Assembly: GCA_963726755.1 (NCBI GenBank)
Contig: CAVSDB010000001.1
Coordinates: 1,054,001-1,118,000, forward strand
Direction of reading: 5' to 3'
Length of the DNA stretch: 64,000 bases
Origin: DATKIY01 sp963726755
GTDB taxonomy: Bacteria; Actinomycetota; Actinomycetes; JAHEKZ01
Positions 7,882 through 17,147 of this stretch are shown here, in pieces. Numbering within the stretch: position 1 is the first letter of the stretch; each line of letters starts with the position of its first letter. The notes beneath the pieces are model-generated. The model saw nothing but the letters and a program-made list of their open reading frames with translations. It was not told the origin of the DNA and ran no database searches. The position numbers and the translations under genes were made by a program.

Positions 7882-8630
7882 GAGTCGCTTCTTTGTGCAC
7901 TTCGGGAATAGAGGCCAAACAAGAAGTCTTGATCCTCGAGCAGTGCCCGAATCCTCATTTTCTGAAGGATCGGCTGCTCGTTGGTCATGATGCGAGAGGC
8001 ATCGCCTCCGGCTATGAGCGGTGACACGGCGAGCGCGAGTTCGTCGAGCAGTCCGGCTGCGCTGATGTCGGCCAGTAGATGGGGACCACCCTCGACGAGG
8101 ATGCGCCCAAGACCACGCTCCGCGAGCTGTGAGAAGGCTAGCCGTTGAGGTCGACAGTGTCGTCACCGCAGCCACCAAGACGTCGGCCACCTCGCTCAAG
8201 GCTGCGCGGCGGTCGGCGGGGGCACTGACGCAGGTGATGACCACGCTGCGGTGCCTGGCCTCTGTAAACAGTTCGCTGGTCGGGTCGAGGTACGAGGGTC
8301 CTAGTGACGACCGCGATGACCGGAGCGTCCAACTGATCAGCGGCCTGACGTAGGTGAGCGAACTCCTCACGTACTCGGCCCGGACCGTAGCCCTCCGTAC
8401 GCACTGTGCCAGCACCGACGACGACAACGTCGGCGAGCGAGCGTAGGAAACCGAACATGTACTTGTCTGGCGGTCCCGAGATGGGAGCCGATCGACCATC
8501 GACGGCGACGGCGCCGTCCAGTGAACTGACCATGTTGGCGCGGACCATGGCCGGCAGCCCGATACGCGAAGAGCTCCGCAAGTTCGTCGACGGTGAGGTC
8601 GTCGACCGGAGACGGCAACAGTTGACGCAT
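7878..8630 (-). pseudogene. RibD C-terminal-like reductase, frame-disrupted
   Basis: Joined across frames this is a dihydrofolate-reductase-like protein of the RibD C-terminal family of about 250 residues. It starts RQLLPSPVDDLTVDELAELFAY, continues with the family core VRANMVSSLDGAVAVDGRS and DVVVVGAGTVRTEGYGP, and ends with RILVEGGPHLLADISAAG and a C-terminal tail closing at 7878. Frame changes are near 8561 and 8293, and between about 8170 and 8120; the first two are net one-base insertions. Motif residues are otherwise intact, so the disruption looks recent or technical. Stand-alone members are of unknown substrate. The stop overlaps the start of ligC. Confidence 0.75.
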
Positions 8631-8657
8631 GCCCTGATCGTGGCACGTCGCCCACTC

Positions 8658-9362
8658 TCAGCCTGAGACGAGGTGCAGGACGCGGGCTAGGAGTTCGGGG
8701 GGAGCCGGGTCTTGGCTCGAGTAGTGGGACGCCGACTGGTGTCCCAAGGCGTTGCGCCTGTTCAATCACGCGATCGGCCAGCGAACCGGGGGCGAGCATC
8801 AACGGCAGGACGACGCGATCGTGGCAGCCGTCGGCGCTCAACATGGCCAATGCCTCGTCGAGGGTCGTCCCGGGTCCAGTGGCGAATGCCGCTCTGACCG
8901 GTGCCTCGTCGCTGATTCTGCCACCGAGCGGCGAGGTCGATGACTTCGTCGCGGGCTTCGGGAATTGACGACCCGGCAGCCACCAAGGCGACGCCGTGCT
9001 GTGCGAACTTGTGGGCGACGGTTTCGGCAAGAACTCGGTCCAGATGCCGGTAGCAACCAATCGCCAAGACCCAGCGGCCCGCAATCGGTGACGGCGGGTC
9101 CGGCAGTGGCGAGGACCTTCGGCACGTCGACCCTGACGTGATAGCCAGTAGACAGAAACAGCCCGACGGCGAGGACCGAATCTTGGTGCGGCTGAATGCC
9201 TGTTTGCGTCGCCAGCGCATCGTCGACGCGAGGGGCGTTGTGATCGAGGTAGCCAACGGTGGTGGGAATCCCCGATGCTGCTTGGACCTGTTCAGCGAAC
9301 GACTCAATCGCTGCGGAATGACGAGGGTCCGGAGAGCCGTGTGCGATCAGCAGCACGCTCAT
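8658..9362 (-). pseudogene. Sirohydrochlorin ferrochelatase-like (CbiX/SirB), frame-disrupted
   Basis: The N-terminus LLIAHGSPDPRHSAAIESFAEQV is a clear CbiX/SirB start, and the histidine of AHGSPDP is the expected metal ligand. A second half (ALVAAGSSIPEARDEVIDLAAR, then LPLMLAPGSLADRVIEQA and HYSSQDPAPPELLARVL) completes a two-repeat chelatase of about 230 residues. Three net one-base insertions, near 9064, 8921 and 8732, split it; two lie in GG. Its product would insert iron into sirohydrochlorin to make siroheme for the sulfite reductase upstream. The ATG overlaps the end of the cobA/cysG gene. Loss of this gene would conflict with an intact sulfite reductase, which favours sequence error. 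Confidence 0.8.
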
Positions 9363-10556
9363 GCGTCGTCGGGACCTACACGTAGTCCTGCCACTGCCCC
9401 GATCACGATGACCGCAGGCGAGGCGACTTCGCGGTCGTGGGCACGCGCTGCGATCGTCGCCAGCGTTCCCGTGGTGACTCGTTGCCTTGGTGTGTAGCCG
9501 CGCTCGATGATGGCGACCGGTTCATCGCGATCACGGCCGTGCTGCACTAGTTCGTGGGTGATTTCTGCCGAGACGTGAAACTCCCATGAGCAACAGCAGC
9601 GTGCCGTCGGTCGCTGCGAGATTTGCGAAGTCGAGTGGCCCATCGTGTCCTGAGATAACCGTGAATCGGCTGGTCAGTCCCCGGTGGGTCACGGGGATGC
9701 CAGCCGCAGCGGGAACTGCAATCGCGCTGGTAATTCCCGGCACAACGGTGACGTCGATGCCAGCGTTTCGGCACGCGGCGGCCTCTTCGCCGCCGCGACC
9801 AAGGACAAAGGGGTCGCCACCTTTTAGTCGAACGACTCGCTGTCCACTTTCAGCGCGCTCGACTAGTAGCGCGTTGATCTGATCCTGCGTCAGCGTGTGG
9901 GCGTGCGGTGCTTTGCCGGCGTCGATGATCTCGACGTCCTCGTCAAGTTCGGCAAGCAGCGACGACGGTGCCAGCCGGTCGACAATCACGACATCGGCCT
10001 GCGCAAGCAGGGCACGTCCCTTGGTGGTGATCAGCCCAGGATCGCCAGGACCGCCGCCAACCAAGGCAACGTGACCGAGACCGGGCCGCTGTCGACGTAG
10101 CGGCAGCGCTCCGGTCTCAAGCCCTGTCGCAATGGCGTTACGCAACCGCACGGCTCGCCGTGGGTCGGCGCCCGCGTTGACGGAGACGACGACGTCTCCC
10201 AGTCGAGCAACTGCGGGCACCCAAGCGCTGCTGACCGATGCGTCGTCGGCACGAATACACCAGATTCGTTGATCGTCGGCCGTCGCGGCCACTAACGCGT
10301 CAATGTCACGATCCCCGGTGGCCGTGCACACCAGCCAGGCATCGTCGAGGTCTCCAGTCTCAAACTCCCGGAGTTCGAGTTCGACTTGGTGCGCCTCGTG
10401 CAATGACACGATCTCCTCGCACGCGAAGGGGGTTATGACGGTCACCGTCGCGCCTGCATCGACGAACGACTGAGCACGTCGCGCCGCGACCGGACCACCA
10501 CCGACGACGAGTGCGTTGCGGTGATCGAGATTCAGCAGTAGCGGGAATCCGGTCAC
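9359..10556 (-). CDS. Precorrin-2 dehydrogenase / uroporphyrinogen-III C-methyltransferase fusion (one frameshift)
   Basis: The N-terminal 150 residues are a Met8-type NAD domain (ALVVGGGPVAARRAQ) and the rest is a SUMT/CobA methyltransferase (VALVGGGPGDPGLITTKG, VVRLKGGDPFVLGRGGEE and VVPGITSAIAVPAAAGIPVTHRG). Together they make sirohydrochlorin from uroporphyrinogen III. After LLLLMGVSRL the frame changes near 9568, where one extra G in GG moves the reading to the frame that continues EITHELVQHG and ends at 9359. I prefer GTG 10556, which overlaps the cysH stop; GTG 10571 would add five residues. The gene supplies siroheme to the neighbouring sulfite reductase. Confidence 0.88.
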
Positions 10557-11503
10557 GAGTGGATCCCGCACTCGGCCTTTTCACGTCCCGCCCAGCGTCC
10601 GGCGCGTGCGTTCTCACCGGGCTGCACCGGACGGGTGCACGGTGCGCAACCGATCGATGCGAATCCCAGCTGCTGCAGCGGATTGACCAGGACCCCGTTG
10701 CGTTCTGCGTAGGCGTCGATCTCGGCCTGCATCCAACGCGCGATGGGGTTGATCTTCACCATGCCGCGGCGCGCGTCCCAGTGCACGACTGGAGTACCGA
10801 CTCGCGCAGCCGTCTCGTCACCGCGAATCCCGGTGACCCAGGCTTGGAACGGTGCGAGTTCGCGTTCGAGCACGACCACTTTACGCATCGAGCAGCAACG
10901 ATCAGGATCAGTCGCCCACAGCGACTTGCCAAACTTCTGGTTCTGCTGCTCGACCGTCAGGTCAGGTTGGGCATTGATGAGGTTGATGTCGAGGGTGGCG
11001 GTGAGCGCGTCGCGCGTTCCGATCGTCTCAGCGAAATGCAGACCGGTGTCAAGGAACAGCACGTTCACACCAGGCTGTGCGCGGGATGCCAGGTGAGCTA
11101 CCACTCCGTCTGCCATCGACGATGCGACGACGAACCGGTCGCCGAACGTCAGCGATGTCCAGGTAAGCACGTCGATCGCTCGCGCTTCGGCGAGCCGTTG
11201 GCCAGCGTCATCGGCCAGCAATTCGAGTTCGGTGGCTCCCAAGTCCGCAGCATCGGCGACGACCACGCCGTACCTCGCATACAGCGCGCGCGCCGGGTCG
11301 ATCGTCATCAGGTGACCTCCGTGTTTGCTGTGCTGTTGGCTTGGGCTGCTCGGACTGACGCTGCGGACGGCAAACACCCGGGTACACGAACGGCACTCCC
11401 AGGCGTCTGCCCGCGGGGCCATGTTCACTGCCCCGTGTTCCACGGGGAACAAGTCCTGGTCGCCGCAGTAGGGGCAGTAAAGGGGTGCACGGTGAGCGGT
11501 CAT
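10553..11503 (-). CDS. cysH: Adenylyl-sulfate reductase with in-frame N-terminal zinc ribbon
   Basis: From ATG 11308 this is a 251-residue APS/PAPS reductase. It has a PP-loop-like region, LFLDTGLHFAET, the DPDRCCSMRKV cysteine pair, the GCAPC pair and the catalytic ECGIH end. Having both CC and CxxC pairs points to the iron-sulfur APS-reducing type. The 65 codons before it are open and in frame and encode a small zinc ribbon (CPYC and CRSC pairs), normally a separate protein in actinobacteria. A GGAGGT site at 11315-11320 lies six bases before ATG 11308, so CysH can also be made alone. The first ATG overlaps the sirA stop. Confidence 0.92.
   Translation of the reverse strand: MTAHRAPLYCPYCGDQDLFPVEHGAVNMAPRADAWECRSCTRVFAVRSVSPSSPSQQHSKHGGHLMTIDPARALYARYGVVVADAADLGATELELLADDAGQRLAEARAIDVLTWTSLTFGDRFVVASSMADGVVAHLASRAQPGVNVLFLDTGLHFAETIGTRDALTATLDINLINAQPDLTVEQQNQKFGKSLWATDPDRCCSMRKVVVLERELAPFQAWVTGIRGDETAARVGTPVVHWDARRGMVKINPIARWMQAEIDAYAERNGVLVNPLQQLGFASIGCAPCTRPVQPGENARAGRWAGREKAECGIHS
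11315..11320 (-). promoter_or_regulatory. Internal ribosome-binding site for cysH
   Basis: GGAGGT, six bases before ATG 11308, is a strong Shine-Dalgarno sequence inside the open frame that joins the zinc ribbon to CysH. It marks the expected start of the enzyme. Confidence 0.7.
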
Positions 11504-13191
11504 TTCAAATCACCTTCGGCTGCGCGGGCGGCCCAGGCGGCAAAGGTTTCGTCGCCCTTGCGTTGCTCGTCGAACCGGAGCGTGACGCGTTCGATGAAGT
11601 TGGGCAGGTCGGCGCTGGTGACCTTTAGGCCGCGTGGCTTGCGTCCAAAACTCGCGTTGTGTCCCAGTTGTCCACCGAGGTGGACTTGGAATCCCTCGAC
11701 CGCCTCGCCGGCACTGTCGCGCACGATTGAGCCCTTCAGCCCGATGTCGGCGACCTGGATGCGCGCACACGAGTTCGGGCAACCGTTGACGTGGATTGAC
11801 AGCGGTTGGTCGAACGTGGGCAACCGCTCCTCAAGGGTGGTGACCAGATCTGCGGCGAGTGCCTTGGTCTCGACGATGGCGAGTTTGCAGAACTCGATAC
11901 CGGTGCATGCCATGGCGCCACGGCGAATCTCACTGGGTCCGGAATCAAGGCCGATGCCCGAGAGTCCGGACACGAGCAGGTCAACCGCGTCGTTCGGGAC
12001 GTCGAGCACGAGGAGTTTCTGTTGTGCGGTGAGCCGGATCTGGTCGCTGCCGGCGGATTCCGCTAGGTCGGCGAGTGCCGAAAGTGTCGTACCCGATACG
12101 CGTCCGACCATGGGGGAGACGCCGACGTAGTTTCGACCATCCTTTTGAGGATGTACGCCGACGTGATCGCCGCGTCCAGCCGGTTCCCCCACAGCGGGGC
12201 CGTCGGTGAGTTCGCGAGCCAGGTACTCGGTTTCGAGCACGTTGCGGAAGCGTTCAGGTCCCCAGTCCGCGAGCAAAAACTTCAGTCGTGCGCGATGTCG
12301 TAACCGGCGGTAGCCGTAGTCGCGGAACAGCCGAATCACGCCATGCCAGACGTCCGGGATCTCGTCCAGGGTGACGAATGCGCCCAGTCGTTGGGCGAAC
12401 ATCGGGTTGGTCGACAAGCCACCGCCGACGAACAGGTCGAAGCCTGGGCCAAGCTCGGGGTGCACCACGCCAATGAACGAGATGTCATTGATCTCGTGGG
12501 CGACATCGTGGTTCGGCGATCCCGAGATAGCGGTCTTGAACTTGCGCGGCAGGTTCGCCAAAGCCGGATCGCCGATGTACGTGTTGGCTATCGCTTCGAT
12601 GGCTGGCGTTCCGTCGATGATTTCGTTGGCTGCGATGCCGGCAACGGGAGAGCCAAGGATGACTCGTGGCGTATCCCCACATGCCTCTGCGGTCGTCAGC
12701 CCGACGTCTTCTAGACGATGCCAGATCTCGGGAACGTCCTCGATGCGGATCCAGTGCAGCTGGATGTTCTGGCGATCGGTGATGTCGGCGACGTCGCGAC
12801 CAAGACTCGTCGAAATGTCGGCGATCGTGCGAAGTTGCGCCACCGTGAGTCTGCCGCCGTCGCTGCGGACTCGGAGCATGAAGTACTCGTCGGAAAGTTC
12901 GTGCGGTTCGAGGGTGGCGGTTCGTCCGCCTTCGATCCCGGGTGCGCGCTGGGTGTAGAGGCCCCACCAGCGGAACCGACCGTTGAGATCAGCCGGGTCG
13001 ATGGAGGTAAACCCGGCCTTGCTGTAGATGTTCTCGATCCGCAACCGGACATTGAGCCCACCGTCGTCGAACTTCACACGTTCATTGACGTTCAGGGGCT
13101 CACGGTGGCCCAGCGCCCACTGGCCTTCACCGCGCGGCGAACCGGCGTCGGGACGCCGACTGCGTCGCGCTGGCTCTGCCGAGGTGTTCAT
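11500..13191 (-). CDS. Ferredoxin-dependent sulfite (nitrite/sulfite) reductase
   Basis: This 563-residue siroheme/4Fe-4S enzyme reduces sulfite to sulfide. It has two ferredoxin-like half domains, siroheme-contact segments (DITDRQNIQLHW and GDTPRVILGSPVAGI), and the four cysteines of CTGIEFCKLA and NGCPNSCAR. The family also contains nitrite reductases; the neighbouring cysH and siroheme genes favour sulfite. Co-encoded downstream are the zinc ribbon/CysH, siroheme enzymes and LigC. A cysteine-containing leader peptide lies 88 bases upstream of the start. GGAG lies seven bases before the ATG. Confidence 0.93.
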   Translation of the reverse strand: MNTSAEPARRSRRPDAGSPRGEGQWALGHREPLNVNERVKFDDGGLNVRLRIENIYSKAGFTSIDPADLNGRFRWWGLYTQRAPGIEGGRTATLEPHELSDEYFMLRVRSDGGRLTVAQLRTIADISTSLGRDVADITDRQNIQLHWIRIEDVPEIWHRLEDVGLTTAEACGDTPRVILGSPVAGIAANEIIDGTPAIEAIANTYIGDPALANLPRKFKTAISGSPNHDVAHEINDISFIGVVHPELGPGFDLFVGGGLSTNPMFAQRLGAFVTLDEIPDVWHGVIRLFRDYGYRRLRHRARLKFLLADWGPERFRNVLETEYLARELTDGPAVGEPAGRGDHVGVHPQKDGRNYVGVSPMVGRVSGTTLSALADLAESAGSDQIRLTAQQKLLVLDVPNDAVDLLVSGLSGIGLDSGPSEIRRGAMACTGIEFCKLAIVETKALAADLVTTLEERLPTFDQPLSIHVNGCPNSCARIQVADIGLKGSIVRDSAGEAVEGFQVHLGGQLGHNASFGRKPRGLKVTSADLPNFIERVTLRFDEQRKGDETFAAWAARAAEGDLK

Positions 13192-13279
13192 CGAGATCTC
13201 CGGGGCGGTGGAGGGCGCAGCAATCAGCCAGATCCACGTGTCCGAGGGATCCGCGCTCGCGCGCCCAGTGGGCGAGGGT

Positions 13280-13369
13280 TTACAGCGAGCGCATGCAACA
13301 AGTACTGGCTGGCACGCGCATGAGGTCGACGTGGCGACGCACGACGAGGGTCACTGCTGTTCCGGCCAT
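13280..13369 (-). CDS. Cysteine leader peptide of the sulfite reductase operon
   Basis: A 29-codon ORF from ATG 13369 encodes a basic peptide whose core is VVRRHVDLMRV and whose end is STCCMRSL. The RRHVDL motif followed shortly by adjacent cysteine codons is the pattern of the actinobacterial putative leader peptides found before sulfur genes. It ends 88 bases before the sulfite reductase ATG. Between them lies a small hairpin (CGCCC-ACT-GGGCG on the minus strand). I infer that slow reading of the TGT-TGC codons at low charged tRNA-Cys raises operon expression. In-frame GTG codons at 13354 and 13342 are alternative starts. Confidence 0.7.
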   Translation of the reverse strand: MAGTAVTLVVRRHVDLMRVPASTCCMRSL

Positions 13370-13389
13370 GTGAGGAGAATGCCATATTC

Positions 13390-13426
13390 GTCTCACTATT
13401 CGTCAACGATGTCCAGCATGTGAGAC
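13390..13426 (-). promoter_or_regulatory. Inverted repeat flanking a -35 element of the sulfur operon
   Basis: Perfect 7-base arms (GTCTCAC at 13390-13396 and GTGAGAC at 13420-13426) bracket TTGACG, read on the minus strand at 13406-13401. A CATTCT box six bases before the leader ATG is a weak -10 candidate, with a long 19-base spacer. The arrangement would suit a repressor that covers the promoter. The rest of 13192-13524 holds the leader peptide and nothing else I can support. Confidence 0.4.
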
Positions 13427-13524
13427 AGCCGTGTCGGAATAGGTGAGGGAGCCCGAGAATCGGCCAACGGCGTGCGGTGAGCGGGCAGGAGGACCATGCT
13501 GACCCTCGGACGAAAGGGATCTAG

Positions 13525-15162
13525 ATGAGCGAGCAGGACGCGACCCAAAAGGCACCAGCGAAGAAGACGGCTGTCAAGAAGGCTCCGGTGAAGAAGTCAC
13601 CAGCGAAGAGGCCAGTGACCGAGAAGGCGCCAGCAAAGAAGACTGCTGCGAAGAAGACCGCGACGAAGAAGGCGGCAGCTAAGAAGACGCCAGTTAAGAA
13701 GACTGCGGCGAAGAAGGTCGCGAAGCGGGCGCCAGCACAGCCAATTACCGCTGAGCGCATCTCTGGTGCCGCGCGGCAGCACCAGTACCGGACGCTTGAG
13801 GAGCGCATCGCTCGCGGACTGGCCTGGCGAGAAACCGCCCCGCTCGATTCGCTGGATGTCTTCGAACCAGCCGCTGATCGTCCGTCCGCGCTGAGCATGC
13901 TGCGAGCCGAGGACACTGACCGACTCTCGGACTTGGTCCCCCTGCGCTGGGGACGCATGTCCACCTCGGCATTTGCGTTCTACCGAGGATCGGCGTCGGT
14001 GATGGCGTACGACCTAGCACAACACCCTCGAACTGGTGGTCGCACGCAACTGTGCGGCGATGCTCACCTGTCGAACTTCGGCTTGTTCGGCTCACCTGAA
14101 CGCGACCTGGTCTTCGACGTCAACGATTTCGACGAGACGCTGCCTGGGCCGTTCGAATGGGATCTCAAGCGACTGGCGGCGTCGGCGATCTTGGCCGCCC
14201 GTGATCGCGGCTTCAAGAAGAAGCAGGCTCGCGCAGCCGCCGTCGCCGCCTGCGAGACGTATCGAAGTGTCATCCAGCGATTGGCTACGGCGGGCACTCT
14301 CGACGTCTGGTACGTCAAGGTCGACGCCTCGCTCATCGAGGAGCAGGCGATGGCCATGGCGAAAGAGATCGACCCGAAAGAGGTCAAGACTTACCAGAAG
14401 CGAATTGACCAGATCTTCAGCCAAGGCTCGCAGTAAGACGTCGGCTCGGGCAGCTGGCAAGCTCACCGAAGTTGTCAACGGCAAGCGGCGGTTTCTTGAG
14501 GACCCTCCCTTGCTCACCCGGAGCGGAATCACCGATGCGGACATTGGCAACACTCGAAAAGGGCTTCGCGTCCTACAAGGAGTCGCTAAACAACGACCGG
14601 AGGCGGCTGCTCGAAAGGTTTGAGTTCATCGACGCCGCACGCAAGGTCGTTGGTGTCGGAAGTGTCGGAACGCGAGCGTACGTCCTGCTGTTCCAGGGCA
14701 GAGACATCGATGACCCGCTGGTCCTTCAGGTGAAGCAAGCCGGTGAGTCGGTCTTGGAGCCCTACTTGGGGGCTAGCGAGTATGGAACTCACGGTCAGCG
14801 GGTCGTCGAGGGACAGCGCTATATGCAAACTGCGAGCGACATTTTCCTTGGTTGGGTACGTGCACCGCGCTTCGACTTCTACGTTCGTCAGCTACACGAC
14901 ATGAAGGGTGGCGTCGACCTCACGAAGGTCATTCCCGAAGGTCTTGGAGGTCTATTCGCGCTTGTGTGGCGGAACCCTCGCTCGCGCGCACGCCCGCGGT
15001 GGTGACGTCGCCGCGATTGCTGCGTACCTGGGCGACGACGATCGCTTCTCGCAGGCGATCGCCAGGTTCGGACATGTCTACGCAGATCAGGCCGAGCAGG
15101 ACTACGCAGAGGTCCGTCAAGCGATCGATTCAGGGGAGTTGCCGGTCACGACTGGGCTCTGA
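13525..15162 (+). pseudogene. DUF2252 protein with lysine/alanine-rich tail, frame-disrupted
   Basis: DUF2252 proteins have a kinase-like fold of unknown substrate. The signature is present: FYRGSASVMAYDL, CGDAHLSNFG, DVNDFDETLPGPFEWDLKRLA and KVVGVGSVGTR. The start at ATG 13525 follows an AAGGGA site. Residues about 9-72 are a histone-H1-like tail of AKK, PVKK and AAKK units, which should bind nucleic acid or another polyanion; I am not aware that such a tail is usual in the family. Net one-base insertions near 14422, between 14480 and 14560, and near 14945 split the gene; two lie at doubled C or G. The joined protein would be about 545 residues. Confidence 0.8.
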
Positions 15163-15173
15163 ATCATCTCGAC

Positions 15174-16578
15174 CTACCAGCTGAACCCTGGCGGCTTCGG
15201 GGTGCAGAGCGTTTTCGTGGTTGCCCGGAACTGCTTGATCAGCGGCCGATAGGCATCCTGATCTGCCAAATTGCTGAGTTCGAGCGGGTCGATCTTGTAG
15301 TCGTAAAGTTCAGTGCCGTTGTTGTGGCTGTACTGCACATAGAGCCACCGCTTGGTGCGCAAACCGCAGTAGGCGGGACGTTTAGATGTCTTCATCGCTT
15401 CCAAAAGAAGTTTGGCTCGGTGCGAGTCGAGAAGCGACTTCCCATCCAGCGGTAAGGCGTGGGGGATCCCAGCGGCGTCCAAGATGGTTGCGCTGACATC
15501 AATGTTCGCCCCAAGTCCAGCGGTTGTGCCGGGCGCTATGTGGTTGTCCCACCGCATCATGAGCGGGACTTCGGTTGACCACCGGTACGGTTCGCTCTTT
15601 TCGGTCAGTCGATGTTCGCCCCACAAGAAGCCGTTGTCCGACATAAAGATGAACAACGTGTTCGAACTCTCAGCACCCGTAGCAGTGATCAGTTGCGATA
15701 CGGCTTCGTCTACGGCTCGTAGTGATTCACCGGTCTTTACCTGCGCTTTGCGAATCCAATTTCGAGAGACGTCGGGTAGATCTTGTCTGAAAGGTCGGCT
15801 TGTCTGACATGTCCGTTTCGTTGACTGCTGGGTTGTCGTACTGCGGTGGATCCCAGGTACCGCAGGTCGCGGTCGGCGGGCGTGAACGGTGGATGAGGCG
15901 CGAAGGGAGTGAACATCAAGAAGAATGGAGCGCCATCGACACTGTTGCGAACGAACTGCTCAGCGTGTGCTGCCACTACATCGGTCGAATAGTCTTTCGC
16001 AGTCTTGGCGTGCCATTCGGTGGGATCTGTGCCCGTCAAGAGATAGTTGTAGTACGCCCCCGAACTCAACTCTGGGTTGCCCGAAGGGATTGCGAATCGC
16101 CATGAAGTCGTCCCACCCAGGGGGCACATAGTCTTCCGGGGAGGCCAGCCAGCCATTGAGGTACTTGCCGTATAGGCCGGTCTGATACCCGGCTGACTGA
16201 AGTGCGACCGCAATGGTTTGTCGTTCATCGCCTGAGTCGTGGAACGTCTGCCAGCCACCATGCTCACTCGTGTTCTTGTAGACACCGGTGCCGTGCGAGT
16301 ACCTGACCGGTCAGGATCGAAGTTCGTGATGGACAGCACAGCGAGGTCGGGACCACTCCCGTGAAATCTTCGCCTTGGTCAAGAATCTGCGAAGTCACCA
16401 CCGGCATCGTGCCGAGCGTGTCGATCCGCTGATCGTCGGTCAGGATCAAAACGATGTTCGGGGGGTCTGGTTCAGCGGCTGCGGCGAGGTTTGGAGCTCC
16501 GCCAAGAGTCAGCGGCAAGACGGGGGCGACCACCAATGCGGCAAGAAGTACACCCCGCAGAGTTGTCCTGGCTCTCAT
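15174..16578 (-). pseudogene. Secreted sulfatase, frame-disrupted
   Basis: The N-terminus has a signal peptide (TTLRGVLLAALVVAPVLPLT) followed by PNIVLILTDDQR and the sulfatase signature CCPSRTSILTG, in which one cysteine becomes formylglycine. Later parts carry VYKNTSEHGGW, FFLMFTPFAPHPPF, FIFMSDNGFLWGEHRL and a C-terminal ELYDYKIDPLELSNLA segment, all standard for the family. Frame changes near 16282, 16088, 15838 and 15785 are each net one-base insertions. It should release sulfate outside the cell, which fits the sulfur operon next door. AGGAGG before ATG 16578 is a good ribosome site. The substrate cannot be told. Confidence 0.8.
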
Positions 16579-16686
16579 AGCTCCGGTCCTCCTGCCGCTG
16601 TTACCGTGCGCCGCGAATGTCACCTGAGCAGACCGGCGTTGGGAATCACCAAATGTTGCTCGTACGGACCGCCAAACAGGCAAGTG

Positions 16687-16764
16687 TGGTGGGCGATACT
16701 GGACTTGAACCAGTGACCTCTTCCGTGTCAGGGAAGCGCGCTAGCCAGACTGCGCCAATCGCCC
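16687..16764 (-). tRNA. tRNA-Val (GAC)
   Basis: The minus strand folds into a cloverleaf with acceptor arm GGGCGAT/ATCGCCC, anticodon stem CTTCC/GGAAG and loop CTGACAC, giving anticodon GAC. The T loop is TTCAAGT. The CCA end is encoded. It is the last of three tandem tRNAs on this strand. Confidence 0.93.
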
Positions 16765-16820
16765 GTGCGGTGTTGCTGTGTTTCCTGTGGTGCGGTACTG
16801 CGGATCGTGCCATTCGTGCG

Positions 16821-16891
16821 AGGTGGAGACGGGATTTGAACCCGTGTAGACGGCTTTGCAGGCCGTTGCCTCGCCTCTCGGCCACTCCACC
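16821..16891 (-). tRNA. tRNA-Cys (GCA)
   Basis: The acceptor arm GGTGGAG pairs with CTCCACC, the discriminator is T as expected for tRNA-Cys, and the anticodon loop CTGCAAA gives GCA. CCA is not encoded. The charging state of this tRNA is what the leader peptide at 13280 would sense, if my reading of it is right. Confidence 0.93.
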
Positions 16892-16931
16892 GGAGCAGGC
16901 CTCCCAGGTGAGACTAGGTGAGACCCTCCGA

Positions 16932-17004
16932 GCGGACGACGGGATTCGAACCCGCGACCCTCACCTTGGCAAGGTGATGCGCTACCAACTGCGCTACGTC
17001 CGCA
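16932..17004 (-). tRNA. tRNA-Gly (GCC)
   Basis: The acceptor arm GCGGACG pairs with CGTCCGC, and the anticodon loop TTGCCAA gives GCC. The discriminator is T. The order Gly-Cys-Val in transcription direction forms one cluster. The rest of 16579-17147 shows no gene. Confidence 0.93.
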
Positions 17005-17134
17005 CGCGGACAGTCCGAGCGTCGAGCAAGTCTGTCAGCGACCGGTAACGATAGCCGATTGGCCGCCACCGCCCCAAAATGACCCAACCTTCGGACGTGG
17101 TTCCGGCGGACCGTCACTCCCATGTGCGGGGGGC

Positions 17135-17140
17135 TACGGT
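17135..17140 (+). promoter_or_regulatory. Probable -10 box of hutH
   Basis: TACGGT ends seven bases before ATG 17148, the start that fits the protein family. There is no purine-rich ribosome site between them, so a leaderless message is likely. Confidence 0.4.
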
Positions 17141-17147
17141 GACGGGC

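Noticed and set aside
6802..9084. A 760-codon minus-strand open frame that looks like a giant ligase fusion
   Set aside because: Only its last 359 codons are the ligase, which has its own ATG overlapping the upstream stop. The rest is a mixture of true and false frames of CbiX and the RibD-like gene joined by insertions.
10511..12130. A 539-codon plus-strand open frame opposite cysH and the sulfite reductase gene
   Set aside because: Its translation is rich in Arg, Ser and Pro without domain motifs, and it is antisense to two well-supported genes. It is a shadow of GC-rich codon use.
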